From positions 124,001 to 188,000 of the forward strand of contig CAVXJC010000007.1 of the NCBI GenBank assembly GCA_963762075.1: a DNA stretch of 64,000 nt, given 5' to 3'. The notes beneath the pieces were generated by a model. The model saw nothing but the letters and a program-made list of their open reading frames with translations. It searched no databases and had not been told where the DNA came from. Each line of letters starts with the position of its first letter. Positions within the stretch are counted from its first letter, which is position 1. Shown here piece by piece: positions 59,404 through 64,000 of this stretch. This DNA comes from JAOUEA01 sp963762075 (GTDB lineage Bacteria; Actinomycetota; UBA4738; HRBIN12). Made by a program: the position numbers and the translations under genes.

Positions 59404-59430
59404 AAGGGGCGACCCGTTGGGCCGCCCCTT
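59404..59430 (-). terminator. Hairpin terminator after pilA
   Basis: An 8-bp AAGGGGCG/CGCCCCTT stem with further CCC/GGG pairing inside, 26 bp beyond the pilA stop. It probably lets the major pilin be made in excess over the minor pilins behind it. Confidence 0.6.
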
Positions 59431-59456
59431 CCTCGGTGCTTGGGTCTACGCGTGGA

Positions 59457-59958
59457 TCACCAAGGAGAACCGGTGACTCCGACCGCGTCGCTGCCGGCAC
59501 ACGTAGTCGCAGCGTTGGCCGTGGTGTCAGACCCGTAGAAGGTCCCGGCACCAGCCCCGGTGCCCACCTCTGTGAGGTAGTAGCACTCGCCGGACTCCGA
59601 GTACGCGGCGACCGAGAACACCTGGCTGTCGCCGGCTGCCACGTCGCTGACGTCCCAGCTGACTACGTTCGGCCCTGTGGAATCGGTCTGCAGGTACGAA
59701 AGCGCAGGCTCGATCGCGTCCAGGCTCGTGCCCGACACAGCCCGAGGAGTCGCTGTCGTCCGTGTACGCGGTCTTGGCCGCAACCAGCGCGTTCCGCAGG
59801 CTGGACTGAGCCGCGCGGTTCTGCGCCCGCTCACGGGCACCGAGGAACGTCGGCAGCGCGATGGCGATCAGGATGCCGATGATCAGAACGACCACCATCA
59901 GCTCGATGAGGGTGAAACCCTGCTCCTCATCTGCGCGCTTCATCAAGCGCTTGAGCAT
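59457..59958 (-). CDS. pilA: Type IV major pilin PilA (single frameshift)
   Basis: The start MLKRLMKRADEEQG precedes the processed helix FTLIELMVVVLIIGILIAIA, a perfect type III signal with Glu5. The N-terminal half reads to TDDSDSS; the rest (VSGTSLDAIEPALSYLQTD to the stop at 59457, including the cysteine pair region CYYLTEV and TTCAGSDA) is in another frame. The total of 502 nt is one more than a multiple of three, so one extra base around 59735-59750 explains it. Corrected length about 166 residues, normal for PilA. Confidence 0.85.
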
Positions 59959-60105
59959 GTGCTGTCAACTCCTTTCCTTGTGACGTGCGCACCCTAGTGG
60001 TGCGCGTTCTGTCACGTTTTCGGTCGGCGATGGCCCGACCTGAAGTCGCCGGAGGGCTGAAGTTCGCAGTCCACCGTGGGACCTACCATCGAACGGGTAG
60101 CTGGA
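59959..60105 (-). other. pilC-pilA gap: structured pilA leader
   Basis: No gene. At 59980-60015 the transcript can form a hairpin with inner stem GCGCACC/GGUGCGC and outer stem GUGAC/GUCAC, ending near the pilA ribosome site (AAAGGAG). A second stem GGUCGG/CCGACC lies further upstream. These may stabilise or process the pilA mRNA. I looked for a cyclic-di-GMP riboswitch and did not find its core. Confidence 0.5.
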
Positions 60106-61317
60106 CTACTCGATCTCGGAGATGATGCCGAACATCGGCATGTAGAGCGCGATGACGGCGCCACCGACGCAGGCACCGATGACGGCGATCAGCAGCGGCT
60201 CGATGAGCGAGGTGAGGGCGTCGACCGCGGCCTCGATCTCCTGGTCGTAGAACTGCGCGACCTTCTCGAGCATCGTGTCGACCTGACCGGTCTCCTCTCC
60301 CACCGCGATCATCTGCACCACCATGGGTGGGAACACCGCATGCTTCGCGAGTGGCTTCGCGATCGACTCACCTTCGCGCACGCTCGATTGCACGTCGGTG
60401 ACCGCGCCCGAGACCACCTTGTTGTTCACGGTGTCGGAGACGATGTCGAAGGCCTGCAAGATGGGCACGCCGGCCGAGAGCAGCATCGCAAGCGTGCTCG
60501 AGAACCGTGACAACGCGGTCTTGTGGAACAGCGGCCCGAACACCGGCACGCGCAGCTTCAATCTGTCGATCTGCAGCCGCCCGTTCTCGGTCGCCTTGTA
60601 GCGGCGGATGAAGAACCGAAGCACGAAGCAGAACCCGAAGAACATGTACCAGTAGGACTTGAAGGCATCGGACATCATCAGCAGCACGCGCGTGGGCATC
60701 GGCAGCGTGCCGCCGAGCTGACCGTAGATGCCCTCGAACTGCGGCACGACGAACAGCAGCATCGCGGCCATGATCAGGAACACGAGCGCCACAACAGCGA
60801 TCGGGTAGGTCATGGCCGATTTGATCTTGCCGCGCAGGTGCACTTCGCGCTCGAGCATGGCGGCGAGCTTGAGCAAGGTCGTGTCGAGCGAGCCGCCCAT
60901 CTCACCCGACTTCACCATCGAGACGTAGAGGTCGTTGAAGACCTTCGGGTGCTTGCTGAACGAACCCGACAGCGAGGCGCCCTGCTCGACATCGGCGCGG
61001 CATTTCGAGAGCGTCTCGCTGAGCAGCTTGTTGTCGGCCTGCTCGGCGAGGATCGACATGGCCCGCAAGATCGGCAGTCCGGAGTTGATCATGGTCGCGA
61101 ACTGCCGCGAGAAGATCGAGAGGTCCTTGAGCTTGACCTTGGCCTTCTTGATGTTGATCTCGAGGTTGAGGCCCTTCTTCTCCTTGCCCACCTCGAGGGG
61201 CGTGTAGCCGAGCTCGCGCAGGCGCTGCAGCACGAGCAGCTCGCTGTCGGCCACCAGGGTGCCGGTGACCGTGTTCCCCGCTTTGTCGCGGACCTTGTAC
61301 TGGAACGTCTGCGCCAT
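60106..61317 (-). CDS. pilC: Type IV pilus inner-membrane platform protein PilC
   Basis: A 403-residue GspF-family protein with two homologous cytoplasmic domains (FSRQFATMINSGLPILRAM and FSSTLAMLLSAGVPILQAF) and three membrane helices. It forms the rotor platform on which PilB and PilT act. ATG 2 bp after pilT. Confidence 0.95.
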   Translation of the reverse strand: MAQTFQYKVRDKAGNTVTGTLVADSELLVLQRLRELGYTPLEVGKEKKGLNLEINIKKAKVKLKDLSIFSRQFATMINSGLPILRAMSILAEQADNKLLSETLSKCRADVEQGASLSGSFSKHPKVFNDLYVSMVKSGEMGGSLDTTLLKLAAMLEREVHLRGKIKSAMTYPIAVVALVFLIMAAMLLFVVPQFEGIYGQLGGTLPMPTRVLLMMSDAFKSYWYMFFGFCFVLRFFIRRYKATENGRLQIDRLKLRVPVFGPLFHKTALSRFSSTLAMLLSAGVPILQAFDIVSDTVNNKVVSGAVTDVQSSVREGESIAKPLAKHAVFPPMVVQMIAVGEETGQVDTMLEKVAQFYDQEIEAAVDALTSLIEPLLIAVIGACVGGAVIALYMPMFGIISEIE

Positions 61318-61319
61318 GG

Positions 61320-62510
61320 CTACATGCCTCCCATGACCATGCCGCCGCCGCCCGTGCCGCCCATGCCGCCGCCCATGTCCATGCCGGCGCCACCGTCGGA
61401 GGCTCCGAGGCCCGGGGTCGCCCCGCCCATCAAGCGCGTGAGCTCCTCGGGATCGTGACAACGCTCGAACGCGAGCTGCTGGGTGATGTGGCCCGCCTTC
61501 ACGTGCTGGGCCAGCGACATGTCCATCGTCTGCATGCCGAAGCGGCCGCCCGCCTGCATCGACGAGTAGATCTGGTGCACCTTCCCCTCGCGGATCAGGT
61601 TGCGCACCGCCGGCGTCGTCACGAGCACCTCGATCGCCGCGACGCGACCCTTCCCGTCCTGCGTCGGGATGAGCTGCTGCGTCACCACGCCCATCAGCGT
61701 CGTGGCGAGCTGCACCCGCACCTGCTGCTGCTGATGTGGAGGGAACACGTCGATGATGCGGTCGATCGTCTGCGGCGCGTCCTGGGTGTGCAGCGTCGCG
61801 AAGACGAGGTGACCGGTCTCGGCCGCGGTGATGGCGGTCGAGATCGTCTCGAGGTCTCGCATCTCACCGACCAGGATCACGTCGGGGTCCTGGCGCAGCA
61901 CATGCTTGAGCGCGGTCGAGAATCCGTGTGTGTCGGCGCCGACCTCGCGCTGGTTCACGATGCAGCTCTTGTGCTTGTGCAAGAACTCGATCGGGTCTTC
62001 GACGGTCATGATGTGGCCCTTGCGCTCGGTGTTGACGACGTCGACCATCGAGGCAAGCGTCGTCGACTTGCCCGACCCGGTCGGCCCGGTCACCACCACG
62101 AACCCACGCTGGAACCGCGCGAGGTCGGCTACGACCGAGGGCAACCCCAGGTCCTCGATCGCCTTGATCTCGAAGGGGATCACACGGAAGGCGGCGCCGA
62201 TCGCGTCGCGTTGCATGTACACGTTCACACGGAACCGCGCCCGTCCCGGCAGCGAGTACGACATGTCGAGCTCGAGCTCTTGCTCGAACCGCTCGCGCAG
62301 CTTCTGCGGCAGGATCGCGTAGATCATGCCCTGGAGGGCACGCGGCGACATGGCCGGGTACCCCTCGATGCGCTCGAGCTCGCCGTGCACGCGCACGACC
62401 GGCGGCGCACCGGCGGTGAGGTGCAGGTCCGAACCCTCGTGATCCAGCAGCGCCCCCAGCAACTCTGGGATCGGTACGTGGATCTCTGTCTCTTCTTGCA
62501 CCGTGCTCAC
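61320..62510 (-). CDS. pilT: Type IV pilus retraction ATPase PilT
   Basis: A 396-residue hexameric ATPase. Walker A GPTGSGKST, the Asp box, Walker B VGEMRDLETI, the His box, and the retraction signature AVRNLIREGK near residue 313 are all present, so real twitching retraction is expected. An unusual Gly/Met-rich tail (MDMGGGMGGTGGGGMVMGGM) forms the last 20-25 residues. GTG start right after pilB. Confidence 0.95.
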   Translation of the reverse strand: MSTVQEETEIHVPIPELLGALLDHEGSDLHLTAGAPPVVRVHGELERIEGYPAMSPRALQGMIYAILPQKLRERFEQELELDMSYSLPGRARFRVNVYMQRDAIGAAFRVIPFEIKAIEDLGLPSVVADLARFQRGFVVVTGPTGSGKSTTLASMVDVVNTERKGHIMTVEDPIEFLHKHKSCIVNQREVGADTHGFSTALKHVLRQDPDVILVGEMRDLETISTAITAAETGHLVFATLHTQDAPQTIDRIIDVFPPHQQQQVRVQLATTLMGVVTQQLIPTQDGKGRVAAIEVLVTTPAVRNLIREGKVHQIYSSMQAGGRFGMQTMDMSLAQHVKAGHITQQLAFERCHDPEELTRLMGGATPGLGASDGGAGMDMGGGMGGTGGGGMVMGGM

Positions 62511-62511
62511 G

Positions 62512-64000
62512 TCACTTCACCACCCTCGCGACTTCCTCGATCGACGTTTGACCCATGCGCACCTTCTCGAGGCCGTCCTCTCGCAGGCCGATCATTCCCT
62601 GCTGGACCGCGACGGCCCTGATCGTGTCCGAGGACGCCCGTTCGATCGTGAGTCGTTCGATCTCTTCGGTCATGGGCATGACCTCGTACAGGCCCATGCG
62701 GCCTCTGAAGCCGGTGTTCGCGCACGCCGCACAGCCTTGCGGTTTGAAGAGCTGCGTGACCTCGGGCCACAACCATTCGGGAAACCCCGCCGCCTCGAGC
62801 TCGCGCTCATCGGGCTCATAGGTGACCTTGCAGCGCTCGCAGAGCTTGCGCGCGAGGCGCTGCGCGACGATCGAGTCGACCGCCGAGGCCACGAGAAAGG
62901 TCTCGACGTCCATCTCGGTGAGCCGCGTGACCGCGCTCGGCGCGTCGTTCGTGTGCAGGGACGAGAGCACCAGGTGACCGGTGAGCGCCGCCTCGACCGC
63001 GATCATCGCGGTCTCGCGGTCTCGGATCTCGCCGATCAGCACGATGTCGGGGTCGGCCCGCAGGATCGATCGGAGCGCGCTCGCGAACGTGAGCCCCGCC
63101 TTGGGGTTCACCTGCATCTGATTCACTCCGGGCAGCCGGTACTCGACCGGATCCTCGACCGTGATGATGTTCTTGGCTTCCTCGTTCAAGATGTTGAGCG
63201 TCGAATACATCGTGGTCGACTTGCCCGAGCCCGTCGGACCCGTCACCAAGATCGCGCCGTATGGCTTGCGGAAGGACTGTGCGAACCGCTTGTACGCGTC
63301 GTCGAGGAACCCGAGATCCTCGAGCTTCAGCAACGCCTGCGTCTTGTCCAAGATGCGGAGCACGACCTTCTCGCCGAACACCGTCGGAAGGGTCGCGACT
63401 CGAAGGTCGAGCGACTTTCCCCCGACCTTCATCGAGATGCGGCCGTCTTGGGGGACGCGCTTCTCCGCGATGTTCAGCTCGGCCATGACCTTCAGGCGTG
63501 AGATCAGCCCGCCTTGGATGTTCTTCGGCGCCGGCGGCATCGGCTCGTGCAAGACACCGTCGACGCGGAAGCGGATGCGCACGTTCTTCTCGGCCGGCTC
63601 GATGTGTACGTCCGATGCGCGGTCGCCGACGGCCTGGGTCATGATCGCGTTCACGAGCTTGACGATCGGGGCGTCCTCGAGGGCCGCCTCCATGTGCTCG
63701 TCCTCGGTATCGGTGGAGTCGGCAGCCACGCTCGCGAGCGCCTCGACCTGACTGTCGAGGCCGGCGAACTTCTGGATCGCTCGCTCGACATCGGCAGCCG
63801 TCGCGACGAGCGGCTGCACCTCCCGATTCGTGATCGTGCGGATGTCGTCGAGCGCGTAGACGTTCGCCGGGTCCGACATCGCCACCAGCAGCTTGCCGTC
63901 ACGTTCCCCGATCGGGATCGCCCTGTAGCGGCGCGCAAGAGCCTCTGGCAGCAGGGTCGTCGAGGTGGGCTCGATCGGGTACTCGTCGAGGTCGACGAAC
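62512..64000 (-). CDS. pilB: Type IV pilus extension ATPase PilB (5' end outside window)
   Basis: The frame is open through the right window edge; 496 residues are seen. The end of the MshEN-type N-domain is followed by the ATPase core with GPTGSGKSTTMYS, VEDPVEYRLPG, a Walker B IGEIRDRET and a zinc cluster (CERC and CAAC, about 35 residues apart). It powers pilus growth. MshEN domains of other PilB proteins bind cyclic di-GMP, which would link to the REC-GGDEF protein, but only part of that domain is visible. Confidence 0.94.
   Translation of the reverse strand, partial: FVDLDEYPIEPTSTTLLPEALARRYRAIPIGERDGKLLVAMSDPANVYALDDIRTITNREVQPLVATAADVERAIQKFAGLDSQVEALASVAADSTDTEDEHMEAALEDAPIVKLVNAIMTQAVGDRASDVHIEPAEKNVRIRFRVDGVLHEPMPPAPKNIQGGLISRLKVMAELNIAEKRVPQDGRISMKVGGKSLDLRVATLPTVFGEKVVLRILDKTQALLKLEDLGFLDDAYKRFAQSFRKPYGAILVTGPTGSGKSTTMYSTLNILNEEAKNIITVEDPVEYRLPGVNQMQVNPKAGLTFASALRSILRADPDIVLIGEIRDRETAMIAVEAALTGHLVLSSLHTNDAPSAVTRLTEMDVETFLVASAVDSIVAQRLARKLCERCKVTYEPDERELEAAGFPEWLWPEVTQLFKPQGCAACANTGFRGRMGLYEVMPMTEEIERLTIERASSDTIRAVAVQQGMIGLREDGLEKVRMGQTSIEEVARVVK

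Noticed and set aside
59959..60105. Cyclic-di-GMP riboswitch before pilA
   Set aside because: A short stretch resembles part of the GEMM core, but the GGCAAACC and GACGCAAAGCC elements are missing.

Overview
The window is GC-rich bacterial chromosome, almost certainly from a deep-branching member of the Actinomycetota. The evidence is an actinobacterial mIHF gene (mihF) next to gmk-rpoZ-coaBC-metK, a PriA that has lost its helicase motifs, the gene order infC-rpmI-rplT-trmH-pheST, an rRNA spacer without tRNAs, and a monoderm-type type IV pilus locus without a secretin. I cannot name the class or genus. Nearly all genes lie on the minus strand and are packed into long operons with GTGA/ATGA stop-start overlaps. 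No tRNA gene, CRISPR array, insertion sequence or prophage gene was seen.

Layout. 1-2.5 kb: end of a DUF1015 gene, a small SSB, a metallo-beta-lactamase-fold hydrolase and a TPR protein. 2.5-8.0 kb: a complete rrn operon (16S-23S-5S, minus strand) with promoter, leader, processing stems and terminator. 8-14.8 kb: tyrS, a class A penicillin-binding protein (plus strand), a 3-methyladenine glycosylase, polX and argF. 14.8-21.2 kb: infC-rpmI-rplT, then a TrmH-type RNA methyltransferase fused to a histidine-kinase-like region, then pheS-pheT. 21.2-35.2 kb: cupin, FMN-riboswitch-controlled ribD-ribE-ribBA-ribH, a REC-GGDEF protein, rpe, rsmB, fmt, def, priA, metK, coaBC, rpoZ, gmk, mihF. 35.3-45.4 kb: a complete pyrimidine operon (pyrR-pyrB-pyrC-carAB-pyrK-pyrD-pyrF) behind a PyrR-binding RNA and an 18-codon leader peptide. 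45.5-51 kb: divergent tatA, then nusB, efp, pepP, aroQ, aroB, aroK, aroC. 51-64 kb: a type IV pilus locus (pilB-T-C-A, three prepilin-like genes, pilD, a small HTH regulator, pilM-N-O and a PilP-like protein).

How the genes work together. The centre of the window is growth-linked housekeeping: translation (rrn, infC, L35, L20, PheRS, TyrRS, Fmt, Def, EF-P, RsmB), nucleotide synthesis (pyr, gmk), cofactors (riboflavin, CoA, SAM) and aromatic amino acids. The right end encodes one machine, a type IV pilus with extension (PilB) and retraction (PilT) ATPases.

Most interesting points: (1) an RNA methyltransferase fused to a probable pseudo-histidine-kinase inside the ribosomal-protein/PheRS operon; (2) a PyrD that keeps its FMN site but has replaced nearly all canonical orotate-binding residues and the catalytic Cys, paired with a divergent PyrK, inside an otherwise complete pyr operon; (3) a CarA-CarB fusion broken by a frameshift; (4) a prepilin-like gene with about eight clustered frameshifts, and a single frameshift in pilA; (5) infC apparently starting at GUC behind a 10-nt perfect Shine-Dalgarno; (6) a PyrR hairpin that masks the ribosome site of a leader peptide coupled to pyrR; (7) five 9-bp direct repeats in front of the HTH gene of the pilus locus.
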